Assembly: GCA_015680685.1 (NCBI GenBank)
Contig: MNCI01003613.1
Location: 876,120 to 915,732, forward strand
From: Gnetum montanum
Lineage: Eukaryota; Streptophyta; Gnetopsida; Gnetales; Gnetaceae
Reading direction: 5' to 3'
Length of the DNA stretch: 39,613 nucleotides
The notes below the pieces were generated by a model that saw only the letters and a program-made list of their open reading frames with translations, was not told the DNA's origin and did not search any database. Below are positions 28,559 through 38,726 of the stretch, in pieces (the first letter of the stretch is position 1; each line of letters starts with the position of its first letter). Position numbers and translations under genes: made by a program.

Positions 28559-30077
28559 GTTGATGTCTAGAGGATTGACTTGAGAGACGTTGATAAAGAA
28601 TATGAAACACCACAGTGAACACAACATCAACACTACTCATCAGTGCCCAATTAGACAACACTTCATTATGCTTGAGAGTGCTTTAGGGGGATAAAGTATG
28701 GTAGGGAATAAGTTAGGGAGATGGTTCTAGGAACAATGGATGGAGAGGATGTTCATTCTAGGTGTAGCTATAGGATGCAACATCAAAATGGCCTATTACC
28801 AAAGCATGATTCCTCATAGGAGTGCTTACGGGGGAGTCAACATTCAATGGTGGCCTACCTTTAGGATTTCGACTTCTCATTGGAGTGCTTATGAGATGGT
28901 CGATCTGAGGTTGGACCGATTGCAAAGTTACAATTTTTCTTATTCACTTAGGCACTTGTTTCATCCCATTTTTCTTTTTATTTTATTTTATTTCTTCTAT
29001 TGTCCTTCTCTATTTTCTTTTTGTCTTTCTTTTTCTCTCTCTTTTTTTTATGCTTTGCTTTTTTATATATTTTTGGGTGAATTACGCACCACTCAAAAAA
29101 ATTTGCTTAGAGGCAACCATAGTACATTTTTAGGGCAAGTGCTTCCTCCCTAGGATGAATTGTGTTACATCCATTTAGGGCTTTGACCAGCCCACAAAGG
29201 CTCCCCATGGGATGAGTTGTGTTACGTCAATCATGGATTCAGCAGTTAACTATAGGAAATCTTCCATGTGCATCAGGGAAATTTGTAAGGAGTGTGGGAG
29301 AATGCAAGATTAAGAGGTAAAGGTAAATTGGCTAGATGGGTAGTAGGGATGTGCACTCTTAAGTAGCTTAGTGAGCTAAAGTGGATACATCAAAGCAGTG
29401 CAGCGACCTGCCATCACAATGAAGTGCATCCCTTGGACAGTGTCACTGAGGCTTTGTCTTACAAACACAATACAAAGAAAACAAGAAAAACAACCACCAT
29501 GCGAGATGAAGATGAATTCCTATTTGCAAGGGCATTTCAAGGGCCATAAAGGTTGTGTCAGTTGCAGGTGCATGTAATGTCCAAAGCAAGAAGGCCAGTG
29601 CAAGCATGATGGTGACAGTTGCACCAGAAGGAAGCAGCTAAGTGGCTAAAGGTGATGGTGATGCAGGTGCTTGGGAGTTCTCACCAAAGGCAGGAGCTAA
29701 GAAACCCAGCAACATGGTAAGCAACCATGGTACTGGAAGCTCTTCCAGGGTCAGGCAATGGTGAGGGCCAGAGGATGGTAGCACTATGGTTGGGCCACAA
29801 TACCTTTGGTTCTCTGGTGAGTAATGCTAATGATGAGAGCTCCAACTAGGATGACTAGTGATGGTGGTTATAGCTCCAAAAGGTCAACAAGATGTCAAGG
29901 ATGGTGATGCTGTAAATGTCCCAAAGGGATTTTTCTTGACGATGTGAACTTCACTTTGGAACTTCAACATCCCATCCCATCCTACCTAAGAGGTGTGGGC
30001 AGGCGATGGAAGATTGAAAGTATTCTTGCTTACTTGTCTACAGAATTATGTGTGTTGAATTGTGGATGTTGAACTAC
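28559..30077 (-). other. Noncoding 3' spacer of element E
   Basis: No protein recognised. Holds a long pyrimidine-rich tract (about 28960-29060 on the plus strand) and GATGGTGATG-rich sequence at 29550-29920. A plus-strand open frame at 28740-29153 runs through the T-rich tract and looks like chance. Confidence 0.55.
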
Positions 30078-30302
30078 GAACCTAGTTTTAGGTCTTGGTA
30101 AATCATATGTTGTGCTAGTCTAAGGTCCTAATAGATCATGAACCTAGTTTAAGGTTCAAGCATATTGTGATGTGCTATGCTAGTTTAATGTTGTAGCGGA
30201 TGGTGGATGGCCAATTTAAGGTCATAGTGGACCATGCTATGGGTGCTAGTTTAACATCATAGCCCAAAGACATTCTATGCTAGTTTAATATCATAGCAGA
30301 CA
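30078..30302 (-). repeat. Tandem array after integrase (element E)
   Basis: About seven to eight diverged units; on the minus strand the best read TCCGCTACAACATTAAACT and GGGCTATGATGTTAAACT followed by AGCA. Same core and same place as the arrays in A and B. Confidence 0.75.
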
Positions 30303-30341
30303 TGCTCTTATCTTACTTTGTTGTTGGCACAATACTGCATA

Positions 30342-31330
30342 CTAGGTGTAGTACAACTTTAGGTATGAGTGGTTAATAGGATTGATAAACTCATTGCCAT
30401 CTAGATTAGCAAGCTTGAATGCTCCATTGTCATATGCCTTTATGACCAAGAAAGGCCCTTCCTAGTTGGCTAAGAATTTATCTATGAGCTCATGAACAAC
30501 CTTGAGGACCAGGCCCCCCTTCTTGATTGAGCATTGATGTTGAGTGTGATAGTGCTTTTGCCATTACTTTTCTTAGTATCACTTAATGCGATAAAGTGTT
30601 TTGAACTCATTGTTTTGAACCTTGTTAATCAAGCTCAAGAGGATCATGTGGAGCAATGGGACCTGTAGTTCAAGAGGAAACATTGCTTCAAATGCATACA
30701 TAAGACTATACGGCGTCTTACCTATTGCTATTTTGCATGTTGTACAGTAGGCCCATAGTGCATAGACTAGTTGTTCATGCCATTGTCGCATGCTGTTGCT
30801 AAGCATCTTATTCAAAAGATTGATGATGATCTTATTCGTAGCCTCCACTTGGCCATTTGCCTATGGGTAGTATGGTGATGAAAAGGAATGTTTAATTCCA
30901 AGGTTTTCATAGAAGGCTTTAGTTTCTGCATTGCTAAATTGTGGCCCATTATTTGTGACTATATTCATGGGTAGACCAAAATGGGTTACTACGTTGTCTA
31001 GGATGAATTTGCAAACCTGCTGTGATGTTGTATTACTAAGGGAAACGACTTCAACCCACTTTGTAAAATGTTCAATTGTAGTAATGATGAAGCTATGTCC
31101 TGTGGAAGACTTAGGCATTATAGGCCCTATGATATCCAACCCCCAATGTTGGAACGACCACGTGATCTATGTAGTATGCAGTTCAATGGGTGGCACATGC
31201 ATTAGGTTATCCTGTTACTAACACACGTCACATGTCTTGACCTTGGAAATGCAATCGCGTTCCATGTAAGGCCAATAATAGGCTAGATGTTTGATTTTTG
31301 TTGCCATTGCCTTAGGGGCTATGTGGCCTC
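30342..31330 (-). pseudogene. pol: Integrase of element E
   Basis: Zinc-binding region at about 31290-31215 (YYWPYMERDCISKVKTCDVC). Core: first Asp in MDIIGPI, second position now Asn (IVTNNGPQF where the family has Asp), Glu in NGQVEATNK. The second catalytic residue is therefore lost by one G-to-A change. The GPF motif (EGPFLVIKAYDNGAFKL) and the end YLKLYY are present. Stops include a TAG between YYP and ANGQ (Gln expected) and one before EGPF (Trp expected). The protein is close to the integrase of A, so A and E are sister families. Confidence 0.87.
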
Positions 31331-31639
31331 TGCATAGTCCCTCATGGACTTAGTCAATGATCATTTGCGCTTTTCTACCACTAATGCAAGTTAATAGTAT
31401 TCTCTCATAGGATCTATGACACAGGGTACTATTACCTACAAGGACATACTATTGTGATCGCTTTCTTATTGCATCTTTTTGGGTAGAGTTAGATTTTGTG
31501 GAGGCTCCCCCTGTTGGAGGTATGCCTTAATATCATCATACCACTCTTGGGCATGAACTATGCTTATTATGTTTATGGATGCAATGCTTGTTATCTGAGT
31601 TATAGGTTCGATGCAATCCACTATCAAAGTGGACAATGT

Positions 31640-32000
31640 AGAAAACATGTTTGGTGTTGGGCTTAAAGCTAAAGTAGTTAATGCATCAGCTATAGCATTT
31701 TCATTATGGGAAATATGTTGGACATCTACAGTTGCAAATTATTTGAGCAGGTGTTTCACCAAATCACAGTAAGGTTGTAAATATTGTGCCTTGCAAGCGT
31801 AAACCTCCTTAACTTGGTTGAAAACTAGCTAAAAATTTCCTTAGACTACTATGTTTTGGATTCCTAATTCTTGAGCTACTAAGACACCTCTAAGGAGACC
31901 TTCATACTTTGCCATATTTTTTGTACAAGGAATTGTAAAGTGATATGCGAAGGGTTGGACCTCCCTGGAGGGGAACATGATGACGGTAGTGGCACTACCA
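31640..32000 (-). pseudogene. pol: Archaeal-type RNase H of element E
   Basis: Minus-strand translation gives MAKYEGLLRG, LVFNQVKEVYACKAQYLQPY and FATVDVQHISHNENAIADAL, matching the second RNase H of A. In-frame stops and at least one frameshift separate it from the RT part and from integrase. Confidence 0.7.
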
Positions 32001-33705
32001 CCTTGTGTGGTTAAAGCATCATTAAAGTGTAAAACTACCTCAAAGTTTGCAGGTACTTGACTTATGTTTTTGACATGCTTATCTAGAAATTTTGGATCTA
32101 TTATTACTTGATCATCTATGAATGAAGTTGTGAGTTGTATAGCTATTGCTTAACCTTTTGTGGATGCTTGTGCTATGTAGTTTAGATCAAACTTCATGGT
32201 TATTACCTTCATTGTGCTATTCGACTACTTTTGTACATCTTCATAGTAATTGCCTAGAGTACGTTGCTTTTGCAAATGACATTAACTTGACTGTGGAAAA
32301 GATAGTATCTCCATATTTTAAGTGCAAAGACTAAGGCGAGACAGTTCTTCTTCACATTATTGTATTTTGCCTCATGGGCCACTAGCACATGGCTTTAGTA
32401 GTAAATAGGGACCTTTAAACCATCATCTTACTTTTGGCAAAGTAGAGAAGCAATGGATATATTTGAGGTTGCAAGGTAAATGTAAAACGACTTATCTCCT
32501 TGCAAAGGGTAGACTGTTGGAAGTTCAGCTAGCTCCTTTTTGAGGTTGTCAAATGCCTCTTGGCATTGAGCTGTCCACTCAAAGTGGACCCCATTTTTGA
32601 GAAAATGTTGCATTGGTTGCAACTTGTTAGTCAACCTTGTGATAAAATTATGGATGAATTGTAATATGCCTTGTAACCTGCGTAGCTCCTTAAGGTTTGC
32701 TAGTGGTGCTAATTTGGTGATAGCCTTAACCTTATCGAGGTCTATGTGTATACCTACTTTTGATACTATAAAGCCTAGCATGTGACATATTTTGATGCTA
32801 AAGACATACTTTTTGGGATTTACCCTAAGGTCATGTCTAAGACAATGTTTGAGAATGAGGTCCAAGTCATTTGTATGGTCATTAGCTAACTTGGACTTAA
32901 CTGCTATATTGTTGACATAGTCATTAAGAAAGTTTAGTAGATGATCGCTAAAGATATATGTCATTACATGTTGATAGGTTGTTCATGTGTTCTTTAGTCG
33001 AATTTGGTTGTACCTTGAAAACCTATCCATAAAGGACTACAAGGAATGACCAGCCATAGTATCGATGAGTTGGTCAATACTAGGCAATGGGAAATCATCT
33101 TTAATGGTCACCTTATTTAGGTCCTGGAAGTCTATGCAAATGTGTATACTTCCATTTTTCTTAGGGACAACTACAACGTTTGAAACCTATTCGGTGTAAT
33201 CAACTACTTGGATGAAACTAGCTTTGTAAAGCCTAGTGATTTCATTGCAAATGGCTAGCACCACCTGAGGCTTGATTTTATGAGCTTTTTGTTTAACTAG
33301 TTTTACGCAAGGATTGAGAATAATGTTGTGCAATATCATGCAAGGGTCTAAGCCCAGCATGTCCTCATAGGACTATGCATATGCCTTAATGTTATCGTTA
33401 AGGACTTTAGAGATGCTTTGTTTGATTTGAGGCTCTAACAAGGAACTAAGTTTTAATGTTTTTGCCTCACCTTTAAATGTTACTATAGGGACTTCTATAA
33501 GGGGATCCTTGGTTATGTCACCTACTTCTAAATCTAGAGCTCTAACTAGATGGTTTGGCTAGTCTAGAGATGTCTTTAGAGATGCTACATTTGTGTCATA
33601 AGTGAATGGATTGAAATCTAAGAGCTCAATGTTTATGCATCTCGTGGAACGACCATAAGGTCTAGTCAAGACTAAGGGTGAATGAAGACTCTCGTATGCA
33701 TTCAT
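32001..33705 (-). pseudogene. pol: Reverse transcriptase and RNase H of element E
   Basis: The ORF start MNAYESLHSPLVLTRP is at 33705. It then has the pre-RT region (EDMLGLDPCMILHN), RT palm motifs (VVVPKKNGSIHICIDFQDLN, DDFPLPSIDQLIDTMAGHSL, FMDRFSRYNQI), the catalytic motif and the connection to RNase H (LRRLQGILQFIHNFI, FEWTAQCQEAF). The catalytic YVDD of the family reads YVNN here: both Asp are Asn, each one G-to-A change, so the enzyme is dead. From 33705 to 32428 the frame is continuous apart from TAG/TGA codons, several where Trp is expected. The RNase H part lies at about 32430-32100. Confidence 0.87.
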
Positions 33706-34033
33706 TTTGCAATCCTACTCAAGAGATGATACAAAATAACAAGAAAAATGTTAAGTGGCACCTATCTTAATAAGGAAAAAATGCATAAAATAAGGAAGAT
33801 AATGTCATGAAAATTTTCCTAACTTTTTGGGCCACAATTAACCCTAAAATTTCTAGTTTAAGGTCATAGTAGATCATGGTTTATGTGAGAGACATTGGTT
33901 TAGGCAAGGCTTAGAAGGTTTTAAATGTGGGGCTAAGCTGGATATTTATTAGGTAATAAAAAAATGCAAAAAATTTTCTAAGTATAGGAATGCTAGAAAA
34001 GTTAAAAAACAAATTTTAGCTCTAGTTGCTATG
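33706..34033 (-). other. Noncoding stretch 5' of the pol of E, putative intron end
   Basis: AT-rich, no ORF. On the minus strand it ends TCATCTCTTGAGTAG|GATTGC just before the pol ATG, comparable to TTTGTTTACAG|GATCG in element B. A single copy of the 3' array motif (GATCTACTATGACCTTAAACT on the minus strand, without its last base here) lies at 33855-33880. Confidence 0.45.
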
Positions 34034-34038
34034 CTTGT
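34034..34038. repeat. Target-site duplication of the solo LTR (left)
   Basis: CTTGT, repeated exactly at 35447-35451. Confidence 0.88.
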
Positions 34039-34244
34039 TGAAACACCGTAAAAAAAAAAAATTACGAGTCAGCCTCATGCAAAGATTCGTAATTCCAGCA
34101 AAAACGCGCATCAGAGTTGTTCAGAAGACAGGTTTACGCTCTATTATGCATGGCAGCGTAACGAGCGTAATAAGCTTTAAGACAGTTGAAGGCAGAGTTC
34201 AGAGAAGCACAACAGGTTGGCACTTTTTCTTGCAGTACATGGAT

Positions 34245-34495
34245 AACTTGTCTTTACGCTCGTTACGCGGCGGTGCGTACCATGGCGTATGTTGTCAAGT
34301 TGTACATTGCTTACGCTTCATTACGCGCAGCTGCGTAGTGAGCGTAACTTACATTGTTTACGCTTCATCACGCGCAGCTGCGTAGCGAGCGTAAACCACG
34401 CATGGTTTACGCTTCATTACGCGCGGTTGCGTAGCGAGCGTAAGTTGCACACTATCCACGCTTCGTTACGCACAGTTGCATAGTGAGCGTAAAAC
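34245..34495 (+). repeat. Tandem hairpin units in the solo LTR
   Basis: Four or five consecutive units of about 50-60 bases, each able to fold on itself: TTACGCTTCATTACGC then a GCAGCTGC-like centre and GCGTAGCGAGCGTAA. The units are more regular than in the LTR of A. Confidence 0.85.
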
Positions 34496-34599
34496 AATTT
34501 TGAGCTTATGGTTTATGCTCATACACCAACGCAACGCGAATGAGCATAATACAGCCTGAATGCAGCCTAAAGTACGCGCAACATGTACCTGCTCCTTAC

Positions 34600-34631
34600 A
34601 CGCACAACACGCAAACGAGCGTGTTGTGCGT
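34600..34631 (+). other. Perfect 13-bp inverted repeat in the solo LTR
   Basis: ACGCACAACACGC (34600-34612), a 6-base loop, then the exact reverse complement (34619-34631). Counterpart of 4111-4142 with one base-pair exchange. Confidence 0.85.
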
Positions 34632-35451
34632 AGTCGCAGTCCGACTTAAAAGAATCATGCCAGCAGGGCCCGCAGTATCCAGAACTCACATCATCAGGGT
34701 TGCGCCTTTTCCACGAAGCGTCGCGGCCTATAAATACCCCAGTTGACAAAGATACAGTTGTTGGAAAAATTCGGGTTAGCAAACTCAGAGAAGCAAAAAG
34801 CATATTTCTGAGCACCAGAGCACTTAGCACTTTGGAGCAGAGATACAGAGAACAGCGCTTTGGCAATCGTGGACATCATCACCTTACAGCCGAAGCAGAG
34901 CACAGTTCGATTTGAGCACCGGTGATAGGAGTAATCTTTCTGCTGAAAAGACTCTATCAATCAGAATCAGTTGATCGGTAGACGTCAAAGCTTGGCCCGC
35001 CTTGCATCTCAGCTTAGCCCACGAGGTAGATCGGACTTCTGTTTAGACCGTTTTGCTTGTTGTTTTGTGCTTGTTTCACATCCTGTAATTGGGGATTCCC
35101 CAGTGTAATTTCTCATACGAAATATACATTTGTAAGTCAAAGCGCAGATCTTGAAGCTACGTGTTTCTCTTTTGCCAGCCTCCTTTCATCGTGTTTAGCA
35201 TTATCGCCGTTGCAATTCGACCGCATCGTTTTCCCCTTTGCTTTACGGTCCCTTGAATCAGATCGCTCTCTTTTACGCACTTTGCATTCTTTTACTAACC
35301 CATAAGTCCCTGTCTAATCGACAAGACCGTTCAGGGCGCCGTGGATTCGTTTTTCCAGCATAGCCCTCGCGCGGATCCGTGGCTAAAACTGTGTACGCCG
35401 GAATATCGGTCGGTATTTCCAGCTGCCGACGTTTTCTGTCGTTACACTTGT

Positions 35452-36016
35452 CCCATGTTATGCATGGAACACAGGATAGTCTCGCATTACGCATGGGACA
35501 TAGAATGCCCTGGGAGGATGACATGTCCTTTAACCCAGAAGGGTATAAATAAGCGTTTCACCATACTAAACCTATCATTTTCAAAGTTAGAGCAAACAAT
35601 CACCAAGTGTAGCATGGCTAAGGCAAAGGGAGATAGAGTGCAGCAGTGACAAAGGGAAGCTGGAGTGTAATAGAGGGAAAAGGAGAAAGCAAGAGTGTAG
35701 CAACCAACCATGACTTGCCATAGTGAATGCTAGCACCCTGGCCTCATCAATGTCGATGAAGGAGAGCATACACTAAGGCACCTTCCTAGGATGCACATAG
35801 AGGACTATAGGGAGATGCCATCAGCCAGGTAAGATGCTACACTCTACCCTTGTGTGTTTCAAGGTTTTTTTTTTCAGGTTTTGAGGGCAACTTGCCATGG
35901 ATAGAGATTGATACCACTGTCATGAGTCATGACCAAAGAAGGGGGTACAGATTGTACATTTTTCTTATTTCTCTTTTTTTTTTGGATTTTTTGAGCTTTT
36001 GGATTGAGGGTTTGAC
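35452..36016 (+). other. LTR-like sequence right of the solo LTR
   Basis: CCCATGTTATGCATGG and CATTACGCATGGGACA near 35452-35500 resemble the U3 of the solo LTR at 20025 (GTTACGCATGGGACACAGGA). A TATA box (TATAAATA) is at 35544-35551. No PBS or coding region identified; possibly an old LTR into which the 34039 solo LTR inserted. Confidence 0.4.
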
Positions 36017-36370
36017 GTCCTGCGCCATAGCGTGGGACAAGGTTTCTTCTCAACATCTCGCGTGTTATGAGAAATAAGGATTTCTAACATCCTATGTTGT
36101 GGTGTGGGATAGGGTTTGTTTTTGTTTAGCATCTCGCACATGATGTAGAACAAGGGTTTTTAGCATCCTATGCTATGGCGTGAGACATGATTTTTTTGTT
36201 TTAGCATCCTATGCGTGATGTAGTATAAGGGTTTTTGGCATCCTGCATCATGGCATAGGACAATGTTTTTCTTTTTCATCATTCCATGCATGATGCAGAA
36301 CAAGAGTTTTTGGCATCTTGCACCACGGCATGGGACATGGTTTTTCTAGCATCGCATGTGCAACATGGAA
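36017..36370. repeat. Degenerate ~55-bp repeat with CATCCTGC/GCATGGGAC words
   Basis: Seven to eight diverged units such as AGCATCCTATGCTATGGCGT, GAGACATG and a T-run, alternating with GGCATCCTGCATCATGGCAT, AGGACAATG and a T-run. Adjacent words TCCTATGC and GCATAGGA are complementary. No coding potential. Confidence 0.65.
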
Positions 36371-36499
36371 TAGGGCTTGGTTGGGGTAGTTTGATGACAA
36401 AGATAGAGTGTAACAATCTGGGTAGGGTCATGCCTGTCACACTAAGGTGTGTCCCTGAGAGCGTAACAAAAAGTTAGAATTTTGGTTTCCTAGTGCTAT

Positions 36500-36690
36500 G
36501 CTTCATAGACAATGTAGTGGATAGTTAGAAAAAATTTGTAGGGGTTATGCTTTACAGGGAGCATAGCCAGCACTTAGAAATTTTTTCCAGTTGTTATGCT
36601 TTACGGGGAGCATGACCAACACACTTAGAAAAAATATGTGGTTGGGGAGGTTATGCTCTATGGGGAGCATAACCGATAATTAGAAACATT
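36500..36690. repeat. TTATGCT...AGCATAA palindromic repeats
   Basis: Three clear units, GTTATGCTTTACAGGGAGC, GTTATGCTTTACGGGGAGC and GTTATGCTCTATGGGGAGC, each followed by AT(A/G)(A/G)CC, with ACTTAGAAA between them. They resemble units in the U3 of E (27.8-28.0 kb), so this is probably LTR-derived. Confidence 0.65.
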
Positions 36691-36699
36691 TTTGATGCT

Positions 36700-37416
36700 T
36701 TTGAAATTGTAATACTTGTAAATATGTAACATAAGTGTTAGTGCTATGCCCCATTGAAAATTAGGCATGTTAGATGGGTATGTTGACATCTCTTTCCTGT
36801 GTGGCTTGATGAAAAGTTAATCATGTTGAGTGTAATTTTTTATGCATTTTTTTTACTTTATTCAATGCTAACATTTTCCTTTTGCTGCTATTGTGGCAGT
36901 GTAGGCTGTTGTTGAAACTCGTCCTCATCATAGTTGAATTGGTGGGAATTTTATGCTACATGAGTGAACCTGTACTAAATGTGCCTACACTAGACACACG
37001 TGTGGGATACTAGGTGGTATGGTTTAGGTCAGGCATGCAAGAGTTCCTAGAATTTTTGCTCTTCCACTTCAGTGTGATGATTTGGTCACACTTGTTGGCT
37101 AAAGCAACGAGAGTCATAATAGAGACACTATTGCCCTGGGTGAATCAAGGCATTTTAAGGTTCATATCTAATGATCCAATTGGTGACAAAGGAGTAGAGA
37201 GCTTAGGCCAATGCCAAAAAGGCCTTAGGATTTTCTCTAGGATCTAGGGAATGCTTGAGTTCCAATGCTACAACAAGAATAACATTGTGTTCTTCACTCA
37301 ATGCATACACACTATTTTTTAAAACCCAGTTAGGATGATATATTACATAGGAGGGTGAGTTACCTTTCAATTTCTTGTATTTCTTATTAGAATATGACTT
37401 AAGATGTTGAATCCTC
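36700..37416. other. Unassigned DNA
   Basis: AT-rich, no recognised gene. It includes a pyrimidine-rich stretch ending TTGCTGCTATTGTGGCAG at about 36899, which looks like a splice acceptor but has no coding exon behind it. Confidence 0.35.
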
Positions 37417-38049
37417 ATGTCTATTACTAGGCTTTCTATTGATGTAGATGGCCTCTATGATGAAGAGGGGATGTTAAACTTGATCCAAATTACCCTATAC
37501 GAATTCTCATCTTTTGAGAATGTCTGCATAGCAATGATTGGGCAAATCGAGGCAGACTTGGTGGAATACGCTCATAAGTATTCCAAATCTTGTGAGAGGT
37601 GTTAGGCTCTTGGCTGGTTGAATATTGAGTGGACAATTGGTATATTGAGTGTGGAGGAAGTTTTAGTCCCACAACCACCATCTCACACATCATTCATACT
37701 ATGTAAGTCATATGTCACTTGTTTTCATGCACTTTTAGCCTTGTTTTTCATCATGTTGGTAATTTTTCCTTTGCTTATTGTAGTTATAGCTAAGTCAAGA
37801 GAGGTCATGGTGGTTACTACAAGTTGCACTGAGGCCACTCTCATCTTTAAATATAATGAGGTTGAGAGTTCATATCACTGGTTATGCTATGAGGCCTCAG
37901 TAGAAGTAGCAAAGAACCTCCATTGGGTTGGGCTCATGGACCTTTTCTTGGCTATTAACCCAAACATCCTAGTGGCTAAAATGATTGCCCTAATTAAATT
38001 CTTCATTGAAAGTGTTGCTCACTTCTGCACACGAGTTTGTCATGTGTAG
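37417..38049 (+). pseudogene. Unrecognised open frame of 211 codons with one TAG
   Basis: Starts MSITRLSIDVDGLYDEEG; a single TAG at 37603-37605 splits it into 62 and about 147 codons. A hydrophobic run (HALLALFFIMLVIFPLLIVV) could be a membrane segment. I recognise no family. It lies just left of, and may overlap, the LTR of F, so it could be a chance frame in U3 or an old captured exon. Composition is ordinary for the region. Confidence 0.3.
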
Positions 38050-38096
38050 GTGATCTTTGAAATTATAGACGAATTATTTCTTACCTATTATTTATT

Positions 38097-38707
38097 ACCT
38101 ACATTAGCGTGGCATAAGTATGAATTGATTACAAGCATTGACGAATGTGTACGGCTAATCAAGGAATCGGTTGCTCATCGCGATTAGTCTCTCTCACCCT
38201 CAACTCCTAGAATGCGGGATGAGTACGACTTGATTATGAGCATCTACGGATGTGTATGGCTAGTCAAGGAATCGACTGCTCATCACGTTTAGAATAGTTA
38301 AATGACTTAGTACGACCACTTCGAGCACGTGCGTTACGTGTGGTGATCCCAGTAATGATTAGCGTTTGGTAGCCATAGTTGCATAGTTCAGGGCGTGTAT
38401 GGTAAATGGGAATGGATGCTGATGCTAGTTAATTTAGACTTGGTCCTTAGTTAGAGTTAGTTAGCTTTCTCAACCCTTCGCTCTTAGCATAGAAGACATA
38501 AAACCATAAAAGACCATAAAAATCATATACCTTGGACTTACTTAACCATACACCGTGACAACTACAAGTAAGTATGGGAAGATAATGAATGATTAACCCC
38601 AAGTGTTCCATTAGGTGTGTAGGCATTTAGTCTGCAGAGTTCAATCGGATAGCACGTGCTACGCTTGTTTCATATGGTTGAGTGTAGGGGTACCTCGCCA
38701 CTCATCA
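38097..38707 (+). repeat. 3' part of the 5' LTR of element F
   Basis: Shares with D's LTR the order GAGTA(C)GA, ATGTGTACGG, AATGGATGCT, CATATGGTTG and AGGGGTACCTCGCCACTCA, and ends CTCATCA right before a primer-binding site. It contains an internal duplication (about 38114-38190 and 38217-38290). The left end of the LTR was not identified. Confidence 0.7.
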
Positions 38708-38726
38708 TTGGCGTTGTTGCCAGGGA
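38708..38726 (+). promoter_or_regulatory. Primer-binding site of element F
   Basis: TTGGCGTTGTTGCCAGGGA directly after the LTR end, the same type as in D. Confidence 0.75.

Larger units (their letters stand above)
26628..33720 (-). mobile_element. Element E: Tat-lineage LTR retrotransposon, minus strand, 5' part missing
   Basis: Reading the minus strand: putative intron end, pol (RT, RNase H, archaeal-type RNase H, integrase), repeat array, spacer, polypurine tract, 3' LTR. No gag, protease, primer-binding site or 5' LTR could be found above 33.7 kb. The expected target-site copy beside the 3' LTR is CCCAA (26623-26627), with no partner recognised. Catalytic residues of RT and integrase are mutated. 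Confidence 0.82.
34039..35446 (+). repeat. Solo LTR of the element A family (1408 bp)
   Basis: Starts TGAAACACCG and ends GTCGTTACA, flanked by CTTGT duplications, with no internal element sequence on either side. It aligns with the 3' LTR of A throughout. U3 contains four to five units with TTTACGCTTCATTACGCGC left arms and GCGTAGTGAGCGTAA right arms (34245-34495), the perfect 13-bp stem at 34600-34631 and TATAAATA at 34729-34736. Confidence 0.92.

Noticed and set aside
28740-29153. 137-codon open frame with a Phe-rich tail
   Set aside because: The tail is a T-rich tract and the frame lies in the 3' spacer of element E, opposite to its sense strand; no homology recognised.
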